This document shows, one piece after another, positions 1 to 5,992 of a stretch of DNA of 6,774 nt; the first letter of the stretch is position 1, and each line of letters begins with the position of its first letter. Source of the DNA: Bacillota bacterium (GTDB lineage Bacteria > Bacillota > Clostridia > Oscillospirales > QAMX01). The notes under the pieces are model-generated. The model made no database searches. It worked only from the letters and a program-made list of their open reading frames with translations, and was not told the DNA's origin. The translations under genes and the position numbers were made by a program. Where the stretch lies: contig JAKPBM010000035.1 in assembly GCA_029778935.1 (NCBI GenBank), positions 1-6,774 of the forward strand, in the 5' to 3' direction.

Positions 1-886
1 ACCGGTCCCGCCACAAATCCAGCTCAAACAGCCCGCTGACGCACGTCCTTGTGTACTCCGTGCGAAGCATCTCCATTCCGCGCCGCTTCGTCTCCGCATC
101 CCCCAAAAGCCTTACGCCGGCATTCTCAAACAGCACCGCCAAAACCTCGTCCACCGCCTGCGAAAGCCACGGTAGCCTGCCCTTGGGCAAATGACCGTAC
201 ACGCAGGCGTGCCCGAACTCGTGAAACAGCGTGTTCCGGCTCAGCACATCGCCCGCTTCGGCAATATGCATCTGAATCCGCCCGTCCTCCAGCTGGCTGG
301 CAAAGCAAACCCCGTCCGACATCCGCACATCCAGCAGGGCCAGCACGTCTTCCATCCCCAGCCGTTTGGCAAACGCCCCAAGCAATTCCGCCGCATCCTC
401 GGTTTTCGCAAGCTTCGCCCGTTCTTCCAGCCAGGAAAACCACCGCCCCATGGCAACGCCGTCCGCCTTCGCCTTCTCCGCCACTTCCGGAAGCCGAAGC
501 TCTAAAAAAGCCGTCAAATGCCGCCGCAGCAATTCTTCCGTCAGCCCTTCAACAGCCAAAACGGTGTCCACATAACCCGCATACCTAAGGCTTCTCGCCG
601 CCTCATCCCGATAATCCATCAGTGTCAGCACATCCGGCCGCATTTTCGCGGCCGCCGCAAGCGCATCGCCGCTTTCATACGCCGAGCCGTCGTCGAGCTT
701 GTTCCGCAGCTTTCTAACCGCCGGCTGGCACTCTATCCACCACCGCACAAGCCCCCGCTCTATCCGGAACCCTTCCAGTTCCCGGCGGATTTCCTCCTGG
801 GCTTCCTCCAAATCATGCTGCGCGCCGTCGTAGTTTTCGCTCTGCAGCCGGTTGAACCGGAGAATCGCCTGATACAAGTTGTCCAT
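1..886 (-). CDS. Zinc metallopeptidase, M3-like, C-terminus cut off by the window edge
   Basis: The frame is open from the ATG at 886 to the window edge and gives 295 residues without a stop. The key motif is HEFGH at residues 222-226, the HExxH zinc-binding and catalytic signature (His222, Glu223, His226). A further stretch, DEVLAVLFEN, follows at 246-255; Glu247 sits where the third zinc ligand of oligoendopeptidase F-like M3 enzymes is expected, because that family has an E-V-x3-F-x-E pattern about 25-28 residues after the first histidine. Residues 1-210 are mostly helical and charged, as in M3 N-terminal regions. I see no signal peptide or membrane segment, so it is probably a cytoplasmic peptidase acting on oligopeptides. 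AAAGG and AGGAG lie just upstream of the start. Only about 35 nt separate the start from the terminator-like hairpin at 921-945. The M3 assignment is inferred from motifs; another gluzincin family is possible. Confidence 0.8.
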   Translation of the reverse strand, partial: MDNLYQAILRFNRLQSENYDGAQHDLEEAQEEIRRELEGFRIERGLVRWWIECQPAVRKLRNKLDDGSAYESGDALAAAAKMRPDVLTLMDYRDEAARSLRYAGYVDTVLAVEGLTEELLRRHLTAFLELRLPEVAEKAKADGVAMGRWFSWLEERAKLAKTEDAAELLGAFAKRLGMEDVLALLDVRMSDGVCFASQLEDGRIQMHIAEAGDVLSRNTLFHEFGHACVYGHLPKGRLPWLSQAVDEVLAVLFENAGVRLLGDAETKRRGMEMLRTEYTRTCVSGLFELDLWRDR

Positions 887-910
887 ATCTCCTAACCTTT
901 CCAAAAAGGG

Positions 911-945
911 AAACGCAAAACAGCGGCAAAGGCTCTTTGCCGCTG
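911..945 (-). terminator. Rho-independent-like terminator after the XRE operon
   Basis: The arms 921-931 and 935-945 form a perfect 11-bp stem (CAGCGGCAAAG with CTTTGCCGCTG) closed by a 3-nt loop. Read on the minus strand, the stem is followed by TTTT, GCG and TTT, a short and interrupted U-tract. It lies 15 nt after the stop of the 82-residue gene, so it probably ends that transcript. Because the peptidase gene starts only about 35 nt further on, partial read-through (attenuation) is a reasonable alternative. Confidence 0.75.
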
Positions 946-959
946 CTCCCCGCCCGATT

Positions 960-1208
960 TTATAGTTTTATCTTCACATAATCCCCGTCGCTGCTCTGCA
1001 CTTCCACCAGGACCCAATCGGGGTGTTTCCGCTTAAACCGCTTCAGCTCCCGCATCAGCCGCATCATCTGCCCCGTGGAGAGATCCATTTTCGCCCGCTC
1101 CACCAAGGCCTTGCTGATCAGCCCGGCCGTCAGCCGGTTCAGCACCATCCCCGTCGGCAGAAGCAGCCGGATGTTCTTGCCTTCCGACTCCTTAACGATA
1201 ATCCGCAT
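960..1208 (-). CDS. Small protein related to the C-terminal domain of the upstream XRE regulator
   Basis: This is an 82-residue protein starting at ATG 1208. The start is preceded by GGAG at 7-nt spacing, which lies inside the 3' end of the upstream regulator gene; only 3 nt separate the two, so translational coupling is likely. The N-terminus (MRIIVKESEG...LLLPTGMV) and the C-terminus (LVEVQSSDGDYVKIKL, residues 67-82) match the two strand-like blocks of the regulator's C-terminal domain (RIVVDSADGD...VNLPLGLV and LVEVESADGDIVRIFVE). The stretch between them (residues 25-62) is helical and strongly basic, unlike the acidic equivalent in the regulator. The fold is of a kind I associate with SHOCT-like/DUF2089-type domains in Bacillota, whose biochemical role is not settled. 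It may form a mixed oligomer with the regulator, which is inference. No membrane segment or catalytic motif is visible. Confidence 0.85.
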   Translation of the reverse strand: MRIIVKESEGKNIRLLLPTGMVLNRLTAGLISKALVERAKMDLSTGQMMRLMRELKRFKRKHPDWVLVEVQSSDGDYVKIKL

Positions 1209-1211
1209 GGC

Positions 1212-1709
1212 TTACTCCACGAAAATCCGCACGATGTCCCCGTCAGCCGATTCCACTTCCACCAGATTCCCGACGGCCCCCTGGCGAACCATCTCAAGAA
1301 TCTGGTTTAAATCTATATTTTTCAGCACATCATTCCCCCCGAGCTGGGGCATACTCATGCCCATTTCAAGCCCAACCTGCACTAGCCCCAAAGGGAGGTT
1401 GACCCGCACTTTGTCCCCGTCGGCCGAGTCCACGACAATGCGCAGGATCATATCCTTAATGTCTTTCCGCTCCTCCGCGGGCACCATCATGACGTCGGGC
1501 GTTTGCTTTTCCTTTCCGCAGAGCAGTTCATCCACCGTTACGCCGAGGATTTTGGCCAGTTTCGGAAGCAAACTGATGTCCGGGCAGGTCTGGTCGTTTT
1601 CCCATTTGCTGACCGCCTGGGGGCTGACGTCCAAAAGCTGCGCCAGTTCGTCCTGTGTCAGCTGTTTTTCCTTCCGCAGATTTGCAATTCTTCTTCCCAG
1701 AGTCTCCAA
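1212..1709 (-). CDS. XRE-family transcriptional regulator with C-terminal SHOCT-like domain
   Basis: This is a 165-residue protein. Residues 6-64 form a Cro/CI-type helix-turn-helix: the recognition region is LTQDELAQLLDVSPQAVSKWEN (17-38), followed by P-D-I-S-x-L-x-K-L-A-x-I-L-x-V-x-x-D-E-L-L, which is typical of HTH_3. A linker follows (65-88), then a C-terminal domain (89-165) with two DGD-containing strands, RIVVDSADGDKVRVNLPLGL and LVEVESADGDIVRIFVE. The start is TTG at 1707-1709, chosen because AAAGGAG lies 9 nt upstream and no in-frame ATG fits the conserved N-terminus. It is the first gene of a two-gene unit with the 82-residue paralogue of its own C-terminal domain. A promoter is visible at 1741-1769. 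The HTH assignment is secure; the target and the signal sensed are unknown, and autoregulation is likely but unproven. Confidence 0.93.
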   Translation of the reverse strand: METLGRRIANLRKEKQLTQDELAQLLDVSPQAVSKWENDQTCPDISLLPKLAKILGVTVDELLCGKEKQTPDVMMVPAEERKDIKDMILRIVVDSADGDKVRVNLPLGLVQVGLEMGMSMPQLGGNDVLKNIDLNQILEMVRQGAVGNLVEVESADGDIVRIFVE

Positions 1710-1740
1710 AATTATCCGCTCCTTTCTGCTTCGTGCTTAC

Positions 1741-1769
1741 AATATACCATCCCGGTCCCGGAAAAGGAA
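1741..1769 (-). promoter_or_regulatory. Probable promoter of the XRE operon
   Basis: On the minus strand there is a -10 box TATATT (1741-1746) and, 17 bp upstream, a weak -35 box TTCCTT (1764-1769). The predicted start near 1734 would give a leader of about 25 nt that contains the Shine-Dalgarno site. The spacer holds a tandem CCGGGA-CCGGGA, which could be part of an operator. The -35 match is poor, so confidence is moderate. Confidence 0.5.
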
Positions 1770-1772
1770 GAG

Positions 1773-1785
1773 AACAACAGTTGTT
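1773..1785. promoter_or_regulatory. Palindrome upstream of the XRE promoter, possible operator
   Basis: AACAAC-A-GTTGTT is a perfect palindrome with 6-bp arms around a single base, placed just upstream of the proposed -35 box. Dimeric XRE regulators bind short palindromes of this kind, so self-regulation is plausible. A 6-bp-arm palindrome also arises by chance, and I see no second copy elsewhere in the window. Confidence 0.3.
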
Positions 1786-2343
1786 TTTGGCCCATTTTTC
1801 TCAACCAACAAGGGATGAATCGCTCAACCTCCGGTTGACCGCCCGCCAAAACCCCCAAAAACGCCCTTCCCAGCGCCATTTTTCGCCCCTCTGCCCTCCC
1901 CAGCACACCAGCCTTCCTTTCTTCGCCACGGCGCGCTTTTTCGCTGCCCAGATAGCTTCCACGCAGGCACAACTTCCCGCCAAATCACGTCCGCACCCTC
2001 ATTTGCAGTAACTCCACACGCCCTCGACTAGCGCAAAATCCCCCCCGCCCCATACCATAATCGCCTCTACATCTTGTAACCACGCCTGCACCCCAAATCC
2101 CCGCACCTGCTATCCGCCCGCCTATCCCCGCTCCTCTCCCCATCCTCTCCCTCTCTCGGTTTCCCCGAACATCCTCTCCCTGCTCCCACATATCCCGCAC
2201 ATTTTGTCCCGCATCCCGCGCCCCCTGGGCCAAGCCGCCACTCTCCAAAGCCCGCCATCTCGGCGTCCCGTTGCGCCCCGCGCCTGCGTTCCTAGCCAAC
2301 TCGCCCCGCCCAGCCATCCCGCCGCCTGCCAAACCGCAGTAAC
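1786..2343. other. Long C-rich intergenic stretch without a credible gene
   Basis: This stretch of about 560 nt lies between the XRE promoter and the rpsT terminator. The plus strand is extremely C-rich: in 2041-2340 I count 155 C against 45 G. Long open frames exist on the minus strand (for example 1985-2425), but they have the Gly/Arg/Ala-rich composition expected when a G-rich strand lacks stop codons. The largest starts inside rpsT and runs across its terminator, and none has a convincing ribosome-binding site or recognisable domain. The tract contains a repeated CATCCTCTCCCT (2141-2152 and 2170-2181) and runs of CCC/CCCC at 2117-2151 that could form a G-quadruplex on the minus strand. 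I see no tRNA, promoter or hairpin RNA in it. Confidence 0.6.
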
Positions 2344-2373
2344 AAAAAAAAGCAGCACCCCATAGGTGCTGCT
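2344..2373 (-). terminator. Rho-independent terminator of rpsT
   Basis: AGCAGCACC (2351-2359) pairs perfectly with GGTGCTGCT (2365-2373) around a 5-nt loop. Read on the minus strand, the stem runs into seven consecutive T (2344-2350). It begins about 20 nt after the rpsT stop codon. This is a textbook intrinsic terminator. Confidence 0.92.
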
Positions 2374-2393
2374 TTTTGCTCTGATTAAAGAGG

Positions 2394-2660
2394 TTACTTC
2401 GCCAAAGAGTTATAGAGAAGCGCAAGTCTGCTCTTCTTGCGGGCGGCGTTATTCTTGTGAATCAGGCCCTTGGCCGCAGCTTTGTCAACGAGCTTCTCGG
2501 CAAAACGCATTCTCTGCTCGGCCAAAGCCTTGTCACCGGCGACCACACTGGCCTCAAAACGTTTCAACGCGGTTTTCATCGCGGAACGCGCCATTTTGTT
2601 CTGCAGCGTCTTCGTCGCGGTTACACGCACACGCTTTTTGGCGGATTGAATATTCGGCAT
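2394..2660 (-). CDS. rpsT: 30S ribosomal protein S20
   Basis: S20 is a primary 16S-rRNA-binding protein of the small ribosomal subunit. The sequence begins MPNIQSAKKRVRVTATKTLQ, matching the family's conserved MPNIKSAKKR start. It continues with the basic helices and the near-terminal G-x-I-H-K-N-x-A-A-R-K-K-S-R-L motif typical of bacterial S20. The length, 88 residues, is normal. I chose the ATG at 2658-2660 because GAGGAGG lies 9 nt before it; a GTG two codons upstream would leave only 3 nt to that site. The gene has its own promoter (2785-2813), an untranslated leader of about 118 nt and a strong terminator, so it is probably a single-gene transcript. A leader of that length leaves room for translational autocontrol, which is known for S20 in enterobacteria; I see no decisive leader structure here. 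Confidence 0.97.
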   Translation of the reverse strand: MPNIQSAKKRVRVTATKTLQNKMARSAMKTALKRFEASVVAGDKALAEQRMRFAEKLVDKAAAKGLIHKNNAARKKSRLALLYNSLAK

Positions 2661-2784
2661 CCCCACACACCTCCTCTTCGGAAAATCCTCTTAGCGCTTA
2701 TACGGCGTGGTGTTTATAAGCAAAATTCGGCTGTTACTCGTTACAAAGGATGCTTTTCCTTCTTCATAACAAGGTACAGCGGTT

Positions 2785-2813
2785 ATTATATCATATCCTG
2801 TCCGCATTTTCAA
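2785..2813 (-). promoter_or_regulatory. Strong sigma-A-type promoter of rpsT
   Basis: On the minus strand there is a consensus -10 box TATAAT (2785-2790) and a -35 box TTGAAA (2808-2813) at exactly 17 bp. The start is expected near 2778, about 118 nt before the rpsT ATG. It is the best promoter match in the window, as expected for a ribosomal protein gene. It lies 64 nt after the queH stop, with no clear terminator between. Confidence 0.88.
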
Positions 2814-2876
2814 GTTTTTCTTCCCCGCTCTGAAAATTTTTCTTCCCGCAAACGGGGAAACGCCCGCCGCGCCCTG

Positions 2877-3410
2877 TCATTTCTTTTTTACATACCGCTC
2901 TTCCTCGCTGAAAATACAGCCGCAGTATTTCTGCATATATAGCCCCAGCGCTCTGGCTTTGTTCTGCCCTTCCCGAAACAGCGGGCGAAAATCCCGGTAC
3001 AAAAAGCTGACCCCGTATTGTTGCGCCGCTTCCTCCCCTTTCTGCCGCAAAAGCTCATGGTTCTGGTAGGGGCTGATGAGAAGCGTCGTTGTAAAACTGG
3101 CAAACCCTTTTTCCGCGGCCTTTCTGGCCGCTTCTGTAAGCCGCAGGTCATAGCAAAAGCCGCACCGCTTGTCAAATTTCCCTTCCAGCCCCGCCAAAAA
3201 CGGCCTGAGCCCGTACATATCCTCCCAGATCATGGGAAGCTCCGCGGTTTGGGCGTATTCCTCCAGCGCCTGCTTTCGGCTCCTGTACTCGGTGACCGGA
3301 TGGATATTGGGGTTAAACCAGAACCCCGTCGGCAAAATTCCTTCCTGTCGAAGGCTTTCGACGCAGGCGATGGAGCAGGGCGCGCAGCATATGTGAAGCA
3401 ATGTGTTCAT
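2877..3410 (-). CDS. queH: Epoxyqueuosine reductase QueH
   Basis: QueH (formerly DUF208) reduces epoxyqueuosine to queuosine in tRNA, the last step of queuosine synthesis, and is the non-cobalamin alternative to QueG. The protein shows the family cysteines: HICCAPC near the N-terminus (Cys8, Cys9, Cys12), KRCGFCYDLR (Cys83, Cys86) and YCGCIFS near the C-terminus (Cys163, Cys165). These match the iron-sulfur and iron-binding residues of the family. Other family-like features are the F-N-P-N-I-H-P segment (32-38) and TTTLLISPYQNH (107-118). I chose ATG 3410, giving 177 residues, because AAGGA lies 9 nt upstream; the longer TTG start at 3443 lacks a ribosome-binding site and adds non-conserved residues. 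The gene lies 43 nt after the 140-residue protein with no terminator visible, so it may be read as the tail of the sortase operon. No other queuosine gene is in the window. Confidence 0.93.
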   Translation of the reverse strand: MNTLLHICCAPCSIACVESLRQEGILPTGFWFNPNIHPVTEYRSRKQALEEYAQTAELPMIWEDMYGLRPFLAGLEGKFDKRCGFCYDLRLTEAARKAAEKGFASFTTTLLISPYQNHELLRQKGEEAAQQYGVSFLYRDFRPLFREGQNKARALGLYMQKYCGCIFSEEERYVKKK

Positions 3411-3453
3411 TGGTTTGATTCCTTCGTTTTCGTCCGCCCCCAAGGCGAAGATG

Positions 3454-3876
3454 TTACGCGCTGCAGTATTCGTGGATTTTGGAAAGAAGCTCTAAATCGC
3501 TTGAAAAACTGTCTTTCCTGTTGTCCTTTCTCCAGAGAATGAACCCCTGCCAGCTGGTGTTCAGCCGGCTGGTGATGTGCACCTCGCCGGTGGCCACCCT
3601 GCCGTTTTTATCATTGTGCAGCACAACGCCGTCCATATACAAAGGTGCGGTCAGTTCGGACGACTCGCCGAAAGAGCGCTTCCTCTGAAACGCCTGCGGG
3701 TAGCAGGGGTAGTCCAACAGCTGTTCCATGTACACAAAGAAGTGATTGGCATCGTAAAACGTCAACGGCTCATACAGGCAAGGGCTATACAGCCTTCCTT
3801 CCATGCGGCCGGCGCCGTACTCGTCAATGCAGACATATACGGTCGAAAGCTTCTTGCCCCCAACAGTGGAAGACAT
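3454..3876 (-). CDS. Uncharacterised 140-residue protein with a C-terminal WQG module
   Basis: This is a soluble protein with no signal peptide or membrane segment, preceded by GGAGG 6 nt before its ATG. It appears to have two parts. Residues 13-70 contain EGRLYSPCLYEPLTF, then a helix ending in MEQLLDYPCYPQAFQRKRSF. Residues 96-134 contain a module with W109-Q110-G111, W115, F124 and L128-E129-L130. The second module aligns without gaps to residues 10-48 of the 69-residue protein at 6236-6445, with the same spacing of all these residues. My recollection is that such WQG-module proteins are common beside surface-protein genes in clostridia, but I cannot name an established family or function. 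It lies 31 nt after the sortase stop, so it is probably co-transcribed with the sortase and the BTAD regulator. A role in sensing or in assembling the surface system is only a guess. Confidence 0.85.
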   Translation of the reverse strand: MSSTVGGKKLSTVYVCIDEYGAGRMEGRLYSPCLYEPLTFYDANHFFVYMEQLLDYPCYPQAFQRKRSFGESSELTAPLYMDGVVLHNDKNGRVATGEVHITSRLNTSWQGFILWRKDNRKDSFSSDLELLSKIHEYCSA

Positions 3877-3907
3877 AGCACACCTCCGATAGTTTGCGCA
3901 AATTCTG

Positions 3908-4741
3908 TTAAGATGGATAGTCGAACGCTTCGTCGGCGTTTACGTCATGTATCGCCGCCAGCTCCGCCTGCACGACAATCCGATGGGTGTTGACGCCGAT
4001 GGGCTCGCAGGACACCAGCGTCAGGCAGGAAAACCCCTGGCTGTAAATCGGCGCCCAGTCGGTGGGCTCCACGATAAACGTCGTGCGGTAGACGTATTCG
4101 TACACATGCTTATCATCCCGAAGGTACAGCCGGTCGCCGTCCGTAAGCGTGTCAATGTAGTAAAAGGGCGCCCTGTCGGTAATCCGCCCGCCGGAGCGTC
4201 CGTTTCTATGCCCCGCAATGCTTACGTTCCGGTTCCCTTCCCCAGGCAGCTGGGCGTAATCAAACAGGCCCACGCCCCGGTTTAACACGGACAGCTCCGT
4301 CCCGTCCAACACCGGCGTATTCAGCTTCAGCTTCGGAATCACCAGGCGAAGCTTGCCGTCCTCGTATTTCTGCCGCTCGACGGTGATAAACAGCTTGTCA
4401 TGGGGCAGCCCGTCGCCGGCCCATTCGGGCGGCGTGGCCACCGTCTCCGGCGCCCCCAGGGGAAAGGCGAAGGAAACATTCGTCCCCGCCGCCGGCTCCT
4501 GGGTTTCCGTTAACGGCGGCTCCTCGGAAGCGGAACTTGTCCCGTACGGCCCGGCGGAAGATTCCGCCGTAGTCTCCTCCGCGTCCTCCGCGGGCAGGCC
4601 GGGCAATGTAGGCATCACGGTACCCGTCGGCACCGTCTCCGCCACGCCCGACTCCGGCAGCGTGCTGCCGTACCAGGCCACATACAGCGCCGCCGCCACA
4701 ACGAGCAGCAGCACGGGATAAAACTGATTTTGCTTTTTCAT
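3908..4741 (-). CDS. Membrane-anchored sortase (transpeptidase)
   Basis: Sortases cleave a C-terminal sorting signal of secreted proteins and join them to the cell wall or to pilin subunits. This 277-residue protein has a short basic N-terminus, one membrane segment (about residues 8-24) and a long Pro/Thr/Ser/Glu-rich linker (about 30-110) reaching the catalytic domain outside the cell. The catalytic residues are visible: His178 in SIAGHRN, Cys245 in TLVSC, and Arg254 in NTHRIVV. The start of the domain (LVIPKLKLNTPVLDG, then GLFDYAQLPGEG) resembles class D/E sortases. The TLVSCEPIGVNTHR block resembles class C (pilin) sortases, yet there is no C-terminal membrane segment and no obvious DPW/DPF lid, so I leave the class open. 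GGGAAGG lies 8 nt before the ATG. The gene follows the BTAD regulator by 23 nt. Its substrate is not shown; the secreted protein at 6541 is a candidate. Confidence 0.93.
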   Translation of the reverse strand: MKKQNQFYPVLLLVVAAALYVAWYGSTLPESGVAETVPTGTVMPTLPGLPAEDAEETTAESSAGPYGTSSASEEPPLTETQEPAAGTNVSFAFPLGAPETVATPPEWAGDGLPHDKLFITVERQKYEDGKLRLVIPKLKLNTPVLDGTELSVLNRGVGLFDYAQLPGEGNRNVSIAGHRNGRSGGRITDRAPFYYIDTLTDGDRLYLRDDKHVYEYVYRTTFIVEPTDWAPIYSQGFSCLTLVSCEPIGVNTHRIVVQAELAAIHDVNADEAFDYPS

Positions 4742-4764
4742 CGTTTCGGCCTTCCCGGTTTCCC

Positions 4765-5979
4765 TTACGTAATCTCCATGGTCCTAACCTTACAGTTCAG
4801 CTTTACGGGTATGTACTTATGTTTGCGGAACGCGGCGGTAATGCGGTTCATAATCATCTGGCTGTCCTCGTAGTTGGCCCCCGGCAGCATGAGCACATAC
4901 TGGGCGTCGCTGTACCGGGACACCACGTCGCCCCGCCGCAGCCCGTTGACCAGGACCTTCAGCAGCACGTCCATAGAGTTGTTGAGCACGGCCAGCGCCG
5001 GCATGGACCCGTCGGCCATAGTCACGGTAATAAGCCCCAGCTGAATGGCCATTCCTGTGCGGCTGGCCTGCCGGGCCGCCAGGCGGTACGCTTCCCGGAA
5101 AAACCCGAAATCGCACACAAAGGCCCCCGGCCGCCTCTCGGTTTCCTGCAGGCTCTTTTGTATGATGCTTAAGTCCATCTCCAGGCTTTGCTGGATCTTC
5201 ATAATCTCATTGTACAGCGACTGCAGCTCCTCTGACGGATGCACGCCCAGCGCCCGGTAAAGAAGCTCCGTCGCGGCTTCGTAACGGCTTTGGGCTTGGG
5301 CGTTTTTGCCCTGAAACAAAAGGGCGCGGATAAGCAGAATGTGCAGGCCCTCGTCGTAAGAGTCCCTCTTTAAGGCCTCGGCGCAGACGTTTTCCATCTC
5401 CGCGTATTCCCCTGCCTGCTGCAAAAGGGTTGCGTACTCTTTGGTCATGGTCAAAAAGAGGGTGTGATAGTGGGTGCGAAGGGAAATGGTCCAAAGCTGC
5501 TGGGATAGCTGCGGCAGAAGCTCTTCCTTATATAAGGAAAAAGCTTTCTGGTAGTAAGCCTGCCGCACGGCCGGCGCCAGAGCGGCGTTTCTTGCCTGCA
5601 TGCAGAGGGCTTCCATCTCCTCTGCGTCCACGACGCACCGGATATCCCGGTTCCAGGCATAGCCGCCCCGCTGGGAGACGATGAAGTTTGCATCCTCGCC
5701 GAACACATCCGCCAGCATGCGGCGCAGCCGGGAAAAAAGCGTTTTCATGGCGCTGACCGGGTTAGCGGTATCCTCGTCGGGCCAGACGGCTTCCAAAAGC
5801 TCCGACTGGGACACCACCCGCTGCCGGTTTAAGATCAGGTACGCCAGAACGCTCCACATTTTCACCGAACGGTTCTGATCGTCCGAAATCACTTTTCCGT
5901 CGTATTGCAGGCGAAAACGTCCAAAAAGCCACACTTTTGCCTCCGGGCCGCCGTGGGAGGAAAAACCGTCCTGCAACAT
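4765..5979 (-). CDS. BTAD-domain transcriptional regulator (SARP-like) with degenerate GGDEF-like C-terminus
   Basis: This 404-residue cytoplasmic protein has three parts. Residues 15-110 are an OmpR-type winged helix (WLFGRFRL..., then SVLAYLILNRQRVVSQSELLEAVWPDE and SAMKTLFSRLRRML). Residues 115-262 are a bacterial transcriptional activator domain (BTAD) of TPR-like helices, ending in the typical LYRALGVHPSEELQSLYNEI. Residues 286-390 look like a diguanylate-cyclase fold: LLKVLVNGLRRGDVVSRY, then SDAQY where active enzymes have GGDEF, then VLMLPGANYED. With that active-site motif lost it should not make cyclic di-GMP, though it might still bind a ligand. The first two parts are the SARP arrangement, whose members activate promoters by binding direct heptamer repeats. 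Such repeats stand before both plus-strand genes of this locus (6152-6188, 6426-6462). GAGG lies about 7 nt before the ATG. It heads the sortase operon and has a good promoter at 6055-6083. Confidence 0.92.
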   Translation of the reverse strand: MLQDGFSSHGGPEAKVWLFGRFRLQYDGKVISDDQNRSVKMWSVLAYLILNRQRVVSQSELLEAVWPDEDTANPVSAMKTLFSRLRRMLADVFGEDANFIVSQRGGYAWNRDIRCVVDAEEMEALCMQARNAALAPAVRQAYYQKAFSLYKEELLPQLSQQLWTISLRTHYHTLFLTMTKEYATLLQQAGEYAEMENVCAEALKRDSYDEGLHILLIRALLFQGKNAQAQSRYEAATELLYRALGVHPSEELQSLYNEIMKIQQSLEMDLSIIQKSLQETERRPGAFVCDFGFFREAYRLAARQASRTGMAIQLGLITVTMADGSMPALAVLNNSMDVLLKVLVNGLRRGDVVSRYSDAQYVLMLPGANYEDSQMIMNRITAAFRKHKYIPVKLNCKVRTMEIT

Positions 5980-5992
5980 GGTAACACCTCGC

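Noticed and set aside
49..588. Plus-strand open frames opposite the metallopeptidase gene
   Set aside because: They are Pro/Arg/Ser-rich antisense frames; the minus frame carries the HEFGH motif and is open over the full stretch.
1075..1818. 247-codon plus-strand frame opposite the XRE operon
   Set aside because: It is Ser/Arg/Thr-rich and antisense to two genes with clear domains, ribosome-binding sites and a terminator.
1712..1972. 86-codon minus-strand open frame upstream of the XRE gene
   Set aside because: It covers the promoter and leader of the XRE gene, has no ribosome-binding site and no recognisable sequence.
1786..2343. CRISPR array or tandem repeat in the C-rich tract
   Set aside because: Repeated words are short (about 12 nt), only twofold and irregularly spaced.
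1985..2425. 146-codon minus-strand open frame in the C-rich tract
   Set aside because: It begins inside rpsT, crosses the rpsT terminator, and has the Gly/Arg-rich, domain-free composition expected from a G-rich strand with few stops. The smaller overlapping frames have the same problem.
2821..2859. Inverted repeat TTCCCCG...CGGGGAA as a queH terminator
   Set aside because: The 7-bp arms are separated by 25 nt and are not followed by a T-run on the minus strand; a nearer bulged hairpin also lacks one.
3411..3443. TTG start at 3443 extending QueH by 11 residues
   Set aside because: There is no ribosome-binding site before it, and the added residues are not part of the conserved N-terminus; ATG 3410 has AAGGA at good spacing.
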